This document shows, in pieces, positions 8,447 to 16,516 of a stretch of 64,000 nucleotides of DNA. A model generated the notes under the pieces. The model saw nothing but the letters and a program-made list of their open reading frames with translations. It searched no databases and was not told where the DNA came from. Numbering within the stretch: position 1 is the first letter of the stretch; the number at the start of each line of letters is the position of its first letter. Source of the DNA: Streptomyces sp. NBC_00569 (GTDB taxonomy: Bacteria > Actinomycetota > Actinomycetes > Streptomycetales > Streptomycetaceae); NCBI RefSeq assembly GCF_036345255.1, contig NZ_CP107783.1, positions 2,480,001 through 2,544,000 of the forward strand, read 5' to 3'. The position numbers and the translations under genes are program-made.

Positions 8447-9582
8447 CAGTTCTCTTCCTTCGTCAGGCTCGGTACGTCCCAGTCGCGGGCCACGCCGGCC
8501 GTGTCGGCGCCCGGCTGGGCGGGGCCTCTGCGGACGGTGGTGGGGGTCGCGGAGAAGCGGGGTGCGGGGGCGGGCTGGGTGATGCCGCCGTGGTCGGTGA
8601 AGGTGCCGCGCGCGGCCAGATGGGGGTGGCCGGGCGCCTCGCGCAGGGACAGGACCGGCGCCACGCACGCGTCGGACCCCTCGAACACGGCCGTCCACTC
8701 CTCGCGGGTACGGGTCTTGAAGCAGGCGGCGACGGCCTCGCGCAGCTCGCCCCAGCGGGCGAGGTCCTTGCGGGCGGGCACCGTGCCTTCGATGCCGAGG
8801 AGAGCGATGAACTCGTCGTAGAACTGCTGTTCAAGAGCGCCGACCGCCATGTACTGGCCGTCGGAGGTCTCGTACGTCCCGTAGAAGGGGCAGCCGCCGT
8901 CGAGGAGGTTGCTGCCACGCCGGTCCTGCCAGCCGCCGGCCGCGAGCATGCCGTGGATCATCGCGGCGAGATGCGAGGCACCGTCGACGATCGCGGCGTC
9001 CACGACCTGGCCCGCGCCGGTGTCACGCGCGTGGTGGAGGGCGGCGAGGATGCCGACGACTAGGTAGAGCGAGCCGCCCGCGAAGTCACCGACGAGGTTC
9101 GCGGGGACGGTCGGCGGCTCGTCCGGCCTGCCGATCATGCCGAGGGTGCCGGTGAGGGCGATGTACGCGATGTCGTGCCCGGCGCGCTGCGCGAGGGGGC
9201 CTTCCTGGCCCCAGCCGGTCATGCGTCCGTAGACGAGGCGCGGGTTGCGGGCGTGGCAGTCGTCGGGGCCGACGCCCAGGCGCTCGGCGACCCCGGGACG
9301 GTAGCCCTCGATGAGGACGTCCGCCTTGGCGACGAGATCGAGGACGCGCGCGGGGCCGTCGTCCGCCTTGAGGTCGATGACCACGGAGCGCTTGTTGCGG
9401 TTGGTGATGTCGTACTCGGGATCGATCGCGAGCCCGGCGCCGCCGGGGCGGTCCACGCGCACGACATCGGCGCCCAGGTCGGCGAGGAGCATCGCGGCGA
9501 ACGGGCCCGGGCCGATGCCCGCCAGTTCGACCACGCGCACCCCGGCGAGCGGGCCGCTGTTCGCCATCCCTGCCACTGCCAT
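8446..9582 (-). CDS. CoA-transferase family III protein, alpha-methylacyl-CoA racemase-like
   Basis: 378-residue CaiB/BaiF-fold protein. The alignment that stands out is to alpha-methylacyl-CoA racemase (AMACR/MCR). H136 in RAGHDIAYIALTGTLGMIG and D166 in PANLVGDFAGG are spaced by 30 residues, as are the catalytic His126/Asp156 of the M. tuberculosis enzyme. AMACR epimerises (R)- to (S)-2-methylacyl-CoA so that beta-oxidation can proceed. That fits the downstream dehydrogenase, thiolase and FadB. Start ATG 9582 follows GGGGGCTCG; an internal ATG at 9567 lacks a usable ribosome site. A true CoA-transferase activity is the alternative. Confidence 0.85.
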   Translation of the reverse strand: MAVAGMANSGPLAGVRVVELAGIGPGPFAAMLLADLGADVVRVDRPGGAGLAIDPEYDITNRNKRSVVIDLKADDGPARVLDLVAKADVLIEGYRPGVAERLGVGPDDCHARNPRLVYGRMTGWGQEGPLAQRAGHDIAYIALTGTLGMIGRPDEPPTVPANLVGDFAGGSLYLVVGILAALHHARDTGAGQVVDAAIVDGASHLAAMIHGMLAAGGWQDRRGSNLLDGGCPFYGTYETSDGQYMAVGALEQQFYDEFIALLGIEGTVPARKDLARWGELREAVAACFKTRTREEWTAVFEGSDACVAPVLSLREAPGHPHLAARGTFTDHGGITQPAPAPRFSATPTTVRRGPAQPGADTAGVARDWDVPSLTKEEN

Positions 9583-9661
9583 CGAGCCCCCAGCACTGTG
9601 ACACAACTGATGTAACACCAGCGATGCTAAGAACGTGTTCCACTCAGCACAACCCCTGGAG

Positions 9662-9675
9662 AGCAAGCGCTTAGT
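9662..9675. promoter_or_regulatory. KstR2-like TetR operator upstream of the acyl-CoA operon
   Basis: AGCAAGCGCTTAGT is a near-perfect palindrome. It matches nine of the ten fixed positions of the published KstR2 consensus AnCAAGnnCTTGnT. It lies about 80 bp upstream of the racemase start on the minus strand, where a promoter is expected. KstR2-like TetR regulators respond to acyl-CoA intermediates; which regulator acts here is not encoded next to it. Confidence 0.5.
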
Positions 9676-9771
9676 AATTTACGACGCGCTGCCGCCGTGT
9701 CGCCAGGAGGCGCGTATGGATTCGGGGGCACGGGTCCGAGACGGCATGCCATCACCTCCCGGGGCCGACGC

Positions 9772-10164
9772 TCATCGCGCGTCCAGTTCGGCGACGAGCT
9801 TCTTCGTGGCCACCGTCCGGTAGCTCTCCTCCACCCAGTCGCAGAGCAGCTCCGCGCCCGGGGCGCCCTTTACGTCCAGAGGGATCTGCACCCAGCCCGC
9901 CTTGCCGAGGCCGTAGCCGGCGGGCTCGGCGCCCGGAGTCGTGAGGGCGTGCGCGTGGGCCTCCTCGTCCCTGAGCTTGACCGTGAGGCCCATCGGACAA
10001 CTGCCGTCGTCGACGCCGAGGAACACGAACACCTTCTTGTTCACCTTCGCGACCGTCTCGCCCCAGGGAAAGTCCTCCGTGGCACCCGGCATCCCGAGTG
10101 CGAACTCCCGTACGCGCGCCCACGTCTTGAGCGCCCGCTGCGACGGCTTCCTCGGCTCGGCCAC
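9772..10164 (-). CDS. MmcQ/YjbR-like protein
   Basis: 130-residue protein of the MmcQ/YjbR (DUF419) family, recognised from the N-terminal RVREFALGMPGATEDFPWGE and the KKVFVFLG strand. The fold is CyaY-like; the cellular role is not established. GTG 10164 is preceded by GGGAGG at a six-base spacing. It reads toward the racemase leader and is divergent from the enoyl-reductase-like gene. Confidence 0.82.
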   Translation of the reverse strand: MAEPRKPSQRALKTWARVREFALGMPGATEDFPWGETVAKVNKKVFVFLGVDDGSCPMGLTVKLRDEEAHAHALTTPGAEPAGYGLGKAGWVQIPLDVKGAPGAELLCDWVEESYRTVATKKLVAELDAR

Positions 10165-10264
10165 GACGACCTCCCGCTCCAGGCGGGGCCCCTGAACCTC
10201 CGCTCCTTCCTCACGCTAGCCTCGGCCACCGACAACGGCGCGGGGCGCAGGGCTGAGGGGTGTC

Positions 10265-11506
10265 ATGACCAAGCAGGACAGCGGGCACGGCAAGGACCGG
10301 GACATGCGGGACAGGCCCGGCAGAACCGACAGGACAGGCCGCGAGTACGACATCGTGCTCTTCGGGGCGACCGGGTTCACCGGCGGACTCACCGCCGAGT
10401 ATCTGGCGGCGCACGCGCCCGAAGGGCTGCGGTGGGCCGTCGCGGGGCGCGACACGGGGAAGCTGGAGCGGCTGCGCGAGCGCCTCACCGCGATCGACCC
10501 CGCGTGCGCCGTGCTGCCGCTGGTCCGCGCCGACGTCGCCGACCCGGCTTCCCTGCGCGCCCTCGCGGCACGCACGCGCGTGGTGGCCACGACCGTCGGC
10601 CCGTACGTCACCTACGGCCAGGATCTCGTGGCCGCGTGCGCCGAGGAGGGCACCGACTACACGGACCTGTGCGGCGAGCCCGAGTTCGTCGACGTCACGT
10701 ACGTACGGCACGACGCCCGCGCTCGGGAGACCGGGGCACGCCTCGTCCACGCGTGCGGCTTCGACTCGATCCCGCACGACCTGGGCGTGCACTTCACGGT
10801 GGGGCAGCTCCCCGAGGGCGTGCCGCTGCGCATCGACGGGTTCGTGCGGTCGAACGCGACGTTCTCGGGCGGCACGTTCGCGTCCGCGCTGACGCAGTTC
10901 TCGCGGGGCCGGCAGATGCTGGCCGCGCAGCAGGACCGGCGGCGGCACCAGCCGCGCCTCGTCGGCCGCAGGGCGTACGCGCCGACGGGCGCGCCGCACT
11001 ACGCCAAGGAGGTCGACGCGTGGGCGCTGCCGCTCCCGACGATCGATCCGCAGGTCGTGCAGCGCTCCGCGCGGGCGCTGGAGCGCTACGGTCCCGACTT
11101 CCGCTACCGGCACTACGCGGCGGTGCGGCACCTGCCCGTCGCGTTCGGCGGCGTCGCGGCTACGGGCGCGCTGTTCGCCGCCGCCCAACTGCCGCCCGCA
11201 CGCAGGTGGTTGTCGGGACGGCTCAAGCCGGGTGACGGGCCGGACGAGGCGCGGCGCGCGGCGAGCTGGTTCTCGGTGCGCTTCGTCGGCGAGGGCGGCG
11301 GCCGCCGCGTGTACACGGAGGTCTCGGGCGGGGACCCGGGCTACGACGAGACGGCGAAGATGCTCGGCGAGTCCGCGATGTGCCTGGCCCTCGACGACCT
11401 GCCCGAGACGGCGGGCCAGGTCACCACGGCCGTCGCGATGGGCGACGCCCTGACGACCCGCCTGCGGGACGCGGGGATCAGGTTCCGGGTGGCGGCCACA
11501 CGGTAA
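10265..11506 (+). CDS. Saccharopine dehydrogenase-like / trans-acting enoyl reductase-type protein
   Basis: 413 residues. After a charged 27-residue leader comes a Rossmann NAD(P)-binding motif, YDIVLFGATGFTGGLTAEYL, with a family pattern VATTVGPYVTYGQDLVAACAEEGTDYTDLCGE. This is the arrangement of saccharopine-reductase-like proteins such as mycobacterial Rv2449c/Rv2953 enoyl reductases. A hydrophobic stretch near residue 300 (FGGVAATGALFAAAQLP) may be membrane-associated. Substrate unknown; reduction of a lipid-linked double bond is a guess by family. Confidence 0.82.
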   Translation: MTKQDSGHGKDRDMRDRPGRTDRTGREYDIVLFGATGFTGGLTAEYLAAHAPEGLRWAVAGRDTGKLERLRERLTAIDPACAVLPLVRADVADPASLRALAARTRVVATTVGPYVTYGQDLVAACAEEGTDYTDLCGEPEFVDVTYVRHDARARETGARLVHACGFDSIPHDLGVHFTVGQLPEGVPLRIDGFVRSNATFSGGTFASALTQFSRGRQMLAAQQDRRRHQPRLVGRRAYAPTGAPHYAKEVDAWALPLPTIDPQVVQRSARALERYGPDFRYRHYAAVRHLPVAFGGVAATGALFAAAQLPPARRWLSGRLKPGDGPDEARRAASWFSVRFVGEGGGRRVYTEVSGGDPGYDETAKMLGESAMCLALDDLPETAGQVTTAVAMGDALTTRLRDAGIRFRVAATR

Positions 11507-11557
11507 GGGCTGCGCGCGCGGCGGTGACCGGGCGACGCGGGGAGGCGGGCCCCAGCC

Positions 11558-11983
11558 GGTGGCTACGCGCGCGTGGCGCTCTCCGGGGGCTTCGCGAGCG
11601 ACCGGTGCGCGCGGCCACGTCGCGGCAGCGGCCGACCGCGCGCACGGTGCCACGCCCTGGCCTCACCTCGCCGAGGACACGACCGGTGGCTACGCGCGCG
11701 GGGCACTCCCCAGGGCCCTCGCGAGCGACCAGCGCCAGCGGCCGCGACACGGCAGCGGCCAGCCACGCGCACGGGGCCACCCCCTGCGCCCGCCCCGCCG
11801 AGGACACGACCGGTGGCTACGCGCGCGGGGCACTCCCCAGGGCCCTCGCGAGCGACCAGCGCCAGCGGCCGCGACACGGCAGCGGCCAGCCACGCGCACG
11901 GGGCCACCCCCTGCGCCCGCCCCGCCGAGGACACGACCGGTGGCTACGCGCGCGTGGCGTCTTCCTGGGCCTCCGCCAGCGCT
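11558..11983. repeat. 127-bp tandem repeat array derived from the 3' end of the endonuclease V gene
   Basis: Copies start at 11558, 11685, 11812 and 11939, each with GGTGGCTACGCGCGCG. The copies at 11685 and 11812 are identical over all 127 bases, the first is diverged, and the last is partial and overlaps the C-terminal codons and stop of the endonuclease V gene. The period is not a multiple of three, so ORFs across it on both strands are chance products of GC content. The identity of the two central copies points to a recent duplication. Confidence 0.9.
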
Positions 11984-12648
11984 CGCCGGCACAGCGCGTC
12001 CGCTCTGCGGGTCGTTTCGGGCTGGCGGTAGTTCGGCGTGAGGCTCAAGGTGTGGGCGCACGCGGTGTCGAGGTTCGTGCGGTGGCCGACGGAGACGTAG
12101 ACGGGTTTGACGCCGTCGCGGGTGCGCAGGGCCCGGCCGACCTCCTCGTCGCCGTCCAGCAGGGGCGCCGTGCTGCCGCGCGGAGCGTCCGGCTCCTCGT
12201 GCGTGAAGGTGAACGGGTTCTTCGCGACGCCGATCGTGGGCAGCCCTGTCAGGACGCCGAGGTGGCTGGCGAGGCCGAAGCGGCGCGGGTGGGCCAGCCC
12301 GTACCCGTCGCAGACGACGAGCCCGGGGCCGCGGTGGAGGGCGTCGAGGGCGGCGACGACGGTCGGGATCTCGCGGAAGGCCAACAGGCCGGGCACGTAC
12401 GGGAAGGAGATCCGGCCGACGGCGGTGGACTCCTCGACGACGTCGAGGGTCGCCGCGTCGAGCACGACGGCCGCCGCGGCGACGAGGTCGCGTGCGTCGT
12501 CATAGGCCACGTCGACGCCGGTGACGAATCCGGTGCCGGGCGGAGGCCCGGGCTCGTCGAGGACGACGCGGGCGCGCAGTTCGTCCTGGACCGCGCGTGC
12601 GGAGCGCTCGTCGGTGGGCCAGTCGGCGAGGATCTGTCGGTGACTCAT
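11944..12648 (-). CDS. nfi: Endonuclease V (deoxyinosine 3'-endonuclease)
   Basis: 234-residue DNA-repair nuclease that cuts near deoxyinosine. The first catalytic aspartate lies in FVTGVDVAYDD. The conserved core GLVVCDGYGLAHPRRFGLAS and the segment PVYVSVGHRTNLDTA are clear family signatures; E. coli Nfi is of similar length (223 residues). Start ATG 12648 is chosen because the fold starts there; an in-frame upstream extension is rich in arginine and unconserved in appearance. Its last 13 or so codons lie inside the 127-bp repeat. Divergent from the YciI gene. Confidence 0.9.
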   Translation of the reverse strand: MSHRQILADWPTDERSARAVQDELRARVVLDEPGPPPGTGFVTGVDVAYDDARDLVAAAAVVLDAATLDVVEESTAVGRISFPYVPGLLAFREIPTVVAALDALHRGPGLVVCDGYGLAHPRRFGLASHLGVLTGLPTIGVAKNPFTFTHEEPDAPRGSTAPLLDGDEEVGRALRTRDGVKPVYVSVGHRTNLDTACAHTLSLTPNYRQPETTRRADALCRRALAEAQEDATRA

Positions 12649-12703
12649 GATGGCGACCACCATAGGTCGGGGGCGCCGGCAGGCCCCGGGTAGCCTGGCG
12701 ATC

Positions 12704-13003
12704 ATGTTTGTACTTGAGCTGACCTACACGGCCCCGGTCGAGCGCGTCGACCCGCTTCTCGAAGCGCACGTCGCCTGGCTCGACGAGCAGTACGAAGCCG
12801 GAGTCTTCATCGCTTCCGGCCGCAAGAACCCCCGCGACGGCGGGATCATCCTCGCCGTCGGGGACGACCGCGCGCAGATCGAGAAGATCACGGCGGCCGA
12901 CCCCTTCGTCACCGGCGACGTGTGCGCGTACCGCGTCACGGAGTTCATCGCGACGAAGACGGCGCCCGAACTGGCCCTTTTCCGGCAGCAGTTGGCCGGC
13001 TAG
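12704..13003 (+). CDS. YciI-family protein
   Basis: 99-residue ferredoxin-like-fold protein of the YciI/YCII family: an N-terminal beta-strand MFVLELTYTAP, a conserved region HVAWLDEQYEAGVFIASGRKNPRDGG, and ADPFVTGDV near residue 67. Family members include muconolactone-isomerase-like and stress-related proteins; the function is not predictable here. The start ATG is clear but has only a weak ribosome-binding site. Confidence 0.85.
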   Translation: MFVLELTYTAPVERVDPLLEAHVAWLDEQYEAGVFIASGRKNPRDGGIILAVGDDRAQIEKITAADPFVTGDVCAYRVTEFIATKTAPELALFRQQLAG

Positions 13004-13019
13004 TCGGCTCGGGCCCCGG

Positions 13020-14138
13020 TCACCGTTCCAGCCGGGCGATGCGACCCTTCTCGCCCGAGGCCCAGCACGCGCCGTCGTGGGTGCAGTCCGCCGTGTCGTA
13101 CGAGCCCGTGTCGACGGTGCGCCAGGTGCGGCCCGCGTCGAGCGTGAGGTCGGTGCCCGTCGGGCCGACCGCGAGGGCGCTCGTGCGGCTGTGCGGGAGC
13201 CAGGTGACGCCCGAGCGGTAGGCGGGGACGGGCCCGGCGGACGGTGTCCAGGTACGGCCGCCGTCGCGCGTCGTGGCCGAGGCCCGGGGCGACGCCTGGT
13301 CCGCGCGGTAGTCGCCGCCGACCGCGATGCCGTGCGTGCGGTCGCGGAACGCGAGGCCGAAGACGCCGCGCGCCGGGTCGCCCGCCGGAATCGGGGCGTC
13401 GGTCGCCCGCCAGGTCAGGCCACGGTCCGACGAGTGCAGCACGCGCGCGCGTGCGGCCCCGCCCGTGGCCAGCCACACGTCGCGCGGACCGGAGCTGACC
13501 AGGCACTGGCCGCTCGCCGCGAACCCGGCCTCGCCCTCCTGCGCCGCGGGCATGCCGTCGCTGGGCAGGACGTCCCAGGAGCGCCCTCCGTCGCGCGTGG
13601 ACAGGATCCGGTACCTGCCGTCGACGGGGTCGCTCATCGCGAGGCCGTGGCGCGCGTCGAAGAACGTCAGGCAGTCGTAGAACGCCTTCGGGTCGGGGTT
13701 GCGGAAGGACTCGGTCCAGGTGGCCCCGCCGTCGTCCGTGCGGAACACCCGCGAGGCGTCGCCCTCACCGATCGCGAGGACGACCGCGCGCTTGCTGTCG
13801 AAGGCCTCGATGTCACGGAACTCCAGCTCGCCCGCGCCGGGCGGGGACACGTTCCGCCAGTGGGCGCCGCCGTCGGAGGTGCGGAGCACGGTGCCCTTGC
13901 TCCCGGCCACCCAGGCGGTGTCGCGGCTCACCCCGGCAAGTCCCCGGAACCGCGCGTCCGTGCCGGACCCCTTCAGTGCCCAATGCGGCTTCGCCTGCGC
14001 ATGCCCTCCGCCGGCCTCCGCAGCGGCGGCTTGTGCGCCGGCGGCCTGCGCCGGACCCGCCGGAGCGAACGCGAGGGCGAGTGCCGCCCCGGCCAGCCCC
14101 ATGGACACCCTGCGTCTCGACTTCCCCATGCCCCTCAT
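13020..14138 (-). CDS. Secreted BNR/sialidase-like beta-propeller protein
   Basis: 372 residues with an N-terminal signal peptide (SRRRVSMGLAGAALALAFAPAGPAQA). Several S-x-D-x-G-x-x-W Asp-box repeats follow: TSDGGAHW, TDDGGATW, TRDGGRSW, SSDRGLTW, TRDGGRTW and LDAGRTW. These define a WD40/YVTN-like propeller related to photosystem II stability factor Ycf48. Such proteins in Streptomyces are often labelled oxidoreductase without evidence. ATG 14138 is used; ATG 14129 is equally possible. It reads toward, and ends 16 bp from, the YciI gene. Confidence 0.8.
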   Translation of the reverse strand: MRGMGKSRRRVSMGLAGAALALAFAPAGPAQAAGAQAAAAEAGGGHAQAKPHWALKGSGTDARFRGLAGVSRDTAWVAGSKGTVLRTSDGGAHWRNVSPPGAGELEFRDIEAFDSKRAVVLAIGEGDASRVFRTDDGGATWTESFRNPDPKAFYDCLTFFDARHGLAMSDPVDGRYRILSTRDGGRSWDVLPSDGMPAAQEGEAGFAASGQCLVSSGPRDVWLATGGAARARVLHSSDRGLTWRATDAPIPAGDPARGVFGLAFRDRTHGIAVGGDYRADQASPRASATTRDGGRTWTPSAGPVPAYRSGVTWLPHSRTSALAVGPTGTDLTLDAGRTWRTVDTGSYDTADCTHDGACWASGEKGRIARLER

Positions 14139-14375
14139 GGCGGGCGAAGCTAGCCCACTCCCCCGACCCCGTCCAGATGGCCTGCCGACCGGAACGACGC
14201 ACACCGGTGACCGATGTCACTCATCTTTCCTGGGCCGTCCGGTGCACGGATTCCCTCGCTCCGCCGTCTCCTCAAGTGACGGGGAGTCCCACCCGTCGTC
14301 CGACATGCCGTCCGACTCGCCGTCCGAGCTGTTGCCCGAACCGCCGTCCGTTCAGCCGTCACAAGGGAGCAGGCG

Positions 14376-14792
14376 TTGTCCACCGTCATCGAGCAAGCCG
14401 TAGAGGCCCGTCTCGTCGCCGCCGCGCCGCGGATGTCGACCATTCCCGCGACGTTGCGGTACGACATGCGGGACCCCTTCGCCGTGCGCATGTCGTTCCC
14501 CGCGCCGGCCACGCTCGAGGGCGTCGACGTGAGCTGGACGTTCGCCCGCGAGCTGCTCTCGGCCGGGGTGCGGGAACCGGCGGGCGCGGGCGACGTCCGG
14601 GTACGGCCGTACGGCTTCGACCGCACGGTCATGGAGTTCCACGCCCACGAGGGCACGGCGATCGTGCACATCCGGACGGGCGAGCTGCGCCGCTTCCTCA
14701 GCAGCACGGCGGCGATGGTGCCGGTGGGCGACGAGCATCTGCACGTGGACCTGGACGGCGATCTGGCAGAGCTGATGCGGGACGCGTACTGA
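14376..14792 (+). CDS. ssgD: SsgA-like sporulation/cell-division protein, SsgD-like
   Basis: 138-residue SsgA-like protein (SALP), a family restricted to morphologically complex actinomycetes that steers peptidoglycan synthesis and septation. The family pattern is visible in PATLRYDMRDPFAVRMSF, VSWTFARELLSAGVREPAGAGDVRVRP and LRRFLSSTA. The TTG start at 14376 is supported by GGGAG seven bases upstream. Assignment to SsgD rests on the resemblance of neighbouring genes to the S. coelicolor ssgD region, from memory. The symbol is therefore less certain than the family. Confidence 0.85.
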   Translation: MSTVIEQAVEARLVAAAPRMSTIPATLRYDMRDPFAVRMSFPAPATLEGVDVSWTFARELLSAGVREPAGAGDVRVRPYGFDRTVMEFHAHEGTAIVHIRTGELRRFLSSTAAMVPVGDEHLHVDLDGDLAELMRDAY

Positions 14793-14818
14793 CCACCGGA
14801 CGAGCTCGGCCCCCGGGC

Positions 14819-15664
14819 TCAACTCTCGTTGCCGAGAAGGGCGTTGAGCTTCCCATATGCGAGACCGCCTGCCAGGTTCCCGTACGTTCCCTCGGTGAGC
14901 AGTTCCCGGGCCGCCCTGCGGACGAGGGCGTGCGCGGCCTGCGCGATGCCCGCGCCGACACTGATGCGGGCGACGCCGAGCGCGGCGAACTCGGCCACGG
15001 ACGGCGCCCCGGGCCACGCCATCACGTTGAGCGGCCCCTCGGCGCCGGCGACGAGCGCCTTCACGGTCACCGGGTCGACGGCCCCCGGGACGAAGATCCC
15101 GTCAGCACCCGCCGCGAGGTAGGCCGAGGCCCGCTCCAGCGTCGCCGCGAGCCGCTCCCCCGGCTCCCCCGCACCCGTGAGATACGTGTCGATACGGGCG
15201 TTCACGAACAGCGCCACGCCCTCCGCGTCCGCCGCGGCACGGGCCACCGCGATCCGCTCCGCCTGCGCCTCCACGGGCCGCAGCGGCGCGCTCCCGCCGT
15301 GCCAGGCGTCCTCGATGTTGACGCCGACCGCTCCGGCGTCGAGCACGGCGCGCACGGTGGCGGCGACGTCCCGGGCCGCGTCGGCGTAGCCGCCCTCGAT
15401 GTCGGCGGTCACCGGCACGTCCACGGCGGCGGCGATCCGCGCGACGGCGTCGAGCGCCTCGTCCCGGCCGAGCCGGTCCCCGTCCGCCGCGCCGAGGTCC
15501 CAGGACAGTCCGGCGCTGGTGGTGGCCACGGCGGCGGCTCCGGCGTCCGCGACGATGCGGGCACTCGCGACGTCCCAGGCGTTGGGCAGGACGAGCGGGC
15601 AGCCGGCGACATGCTGTGAACGGAAGTCCAGGGCCTGGTCATTCAGGTGCGTACGGTTCGTCAT
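14819..15664 (-). CDS. Isocitrate lyase/PEP mutase-superfamily protein
   Basis: 281-residue TIM-barrel enzyme of the PEP mutase/ICL superfamily: PLVLPNAWDVASARIVADAGAAAVATTSAG at the N-terminus, metal-binding DIEGGYAD, GVNIEDAWHGG and VNARIDTYL. The family cleaves or rearranges C-C or C-P bonds of 2-oxo acids. Without a typical KKCGH loop it is neither a canonical isocitrate lyase nor a methylisocitrate lyase. Convergent with the SsgD-like gene. Confidence 0.87.
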   Translation of the reverse strand: MTNRTHLNDQALDFRSQHVAGCPLVLPNAWDVASARIVADAGAAAVATTSAGLSWDLGAADGDRLGRDEALDAVARIAAAVDVPVTADIEGGYADAARDVAATVRAVLDAGAVGVNIEDAWHGGSAPLRPVEAQAERIAVARAAADAEGVALFVNARIDTYLTGAGEPGERLAATLERASAYLAAGADGIFVPGAVDPVTVKALVAGAEGPLNVMAWPGAPSVAEFAALGVARISVGAGIAQAAHALVRRAARELLTEGTYGNLAGGLAYGKLNALLGNES

Positions 15665-15744
15665 GCCGGACAGCCAACCATCCGGCCCCGGGGCGCGGCT
15701 GGCAGGAATCCGACACGTACGTGTGATGCGCGCTCGACCGCCGC

Positions 15745-16434
15745 TCAGCCCCCGCCGCCCCCGGCCGCCGAGGCCCGCGCCGCCTCCGCCGCCTTGACGG
15801 CCGCGGCCAGCGCGGCGCGGATGTCGCCCAGGCTCCGGCCCAGTTCGGGGGACAGGCTCCCGGCGCGCTCGGCGAGGTCGTCGAGGCGGTCCTTGTGCGC
15901 GCGCCGGGCCTTGCCGGGGATCAGCCGGCGCAGCTTGCCCGTGGCGGCGAGCACCGCGAGGACCGCGTCGTCCTCGTCCACCCGGCCGGCCGGCTCGGCC
16001 CCCTCCAGCGCGCCCAGCACCTCGGCCCGCAGCACCTCGACGTATCCGGCGCGCTCCAGGCCGTACCGGGTCACGGGGAAGAGTCCGAAGACCCGCTTGC
16101 GCTCGGCCGACAGATAGCCCTCGGAGGCGAGTTGACGTCGCACGGTGTCGAGGGTGGCGCCGGAGCGGTAGCCGATCCAGGTGCGCCATGTGCGCGGCCT
16201 CGACTCCTCTGCGAGTTCCATCAGTTCGTCGAGGACGGGGTCGCCGGTGCGCGCGTCGAAGACCGGAGTGACGACTCCGTCCACGTCGCTGATGATGCGG
16301 CGGCGGGCCAGTTCGGCGAGTGCGGCGGCGCGGACGGAGAGCGCAAGGTCCGGGGCGCCGGAGACCCTGCCTTTCTCCGTGTCGAAGCCCAGCAGGAACA
16401 GCCGGGCGGGCAGCGAGAGCGAGCCGTGGGGCAC
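15745..16434 (-). CDS. GPP34 (GOLPH3-like) family phosphoprotein
   Basis: 229 residues starting PHGSLSLPARLFLLGFDTEKG, the hallmark of the bacterial GPP34/GOLPH3-like family that is expanded in Streptomyces. A second conserved part is RTGDPVLDELMELAEESRPRTWRTWI. The eukaryotic homologue binds phosphatidylinositol-4-phosphate at the Golgi; the bacterial role is unknown. The GTG start has an excellent AGGAGGAGG five bases upstream. The C-terminus is alanine/glycine-rich (AAGGGGG). Confidence 0.88.
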   Translation of the reverse strand: MPHGSLSLPARLFLLGFDTEKGRVSGAPDLALSVRAAALAELARRRIISDVDGVVTPVFDARTGDPVLDELMELAEESRPRTWRTWIGYRSGATLDTVRRQLASEGYLSAERKRVFGLFPVTRYGLERAGYVEVLRAEVLGALEGAEPAGRVDEDDAVLAVLAATGKLRRLIPGKARRAHKDRLDDLAERAGSLSPELGRSLGDIRAALAAAVKAAEAARASAAGGGGG

Positions 16435-16487
16435 GGGGGCCTCCTCCTGGAGGGTGGGGGCGGGGGCGCGGGGGTCAAGATAATTCG

Positions 16488-16516
16488 TTGACGGCCCGCA
16501 TCCGCCTTCGTACGGT
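16488..16516 (+). promoter_or_regulatory. Sigma70-type promoter of the ABC-F gene
   Basis: TTGACG at 16488-16493, a 17-bp spacer and TACGGT at 16511-16516. This gives a 5' leader of roughly 260 bases before the ABC-F start. Confidence 0.6.

Noticed and set aside
11558..11983. CRISPR array
   Set aside because: Units are 127 bp, contiguous and without spacers.
11559..12041. Several 110-160-codon ORFs on both strands in the tandem repeat
   Set aside because: The 127-bp period shifts frame at each unit; translations are Pro/Arg/Ala-rich without conserved sequence.
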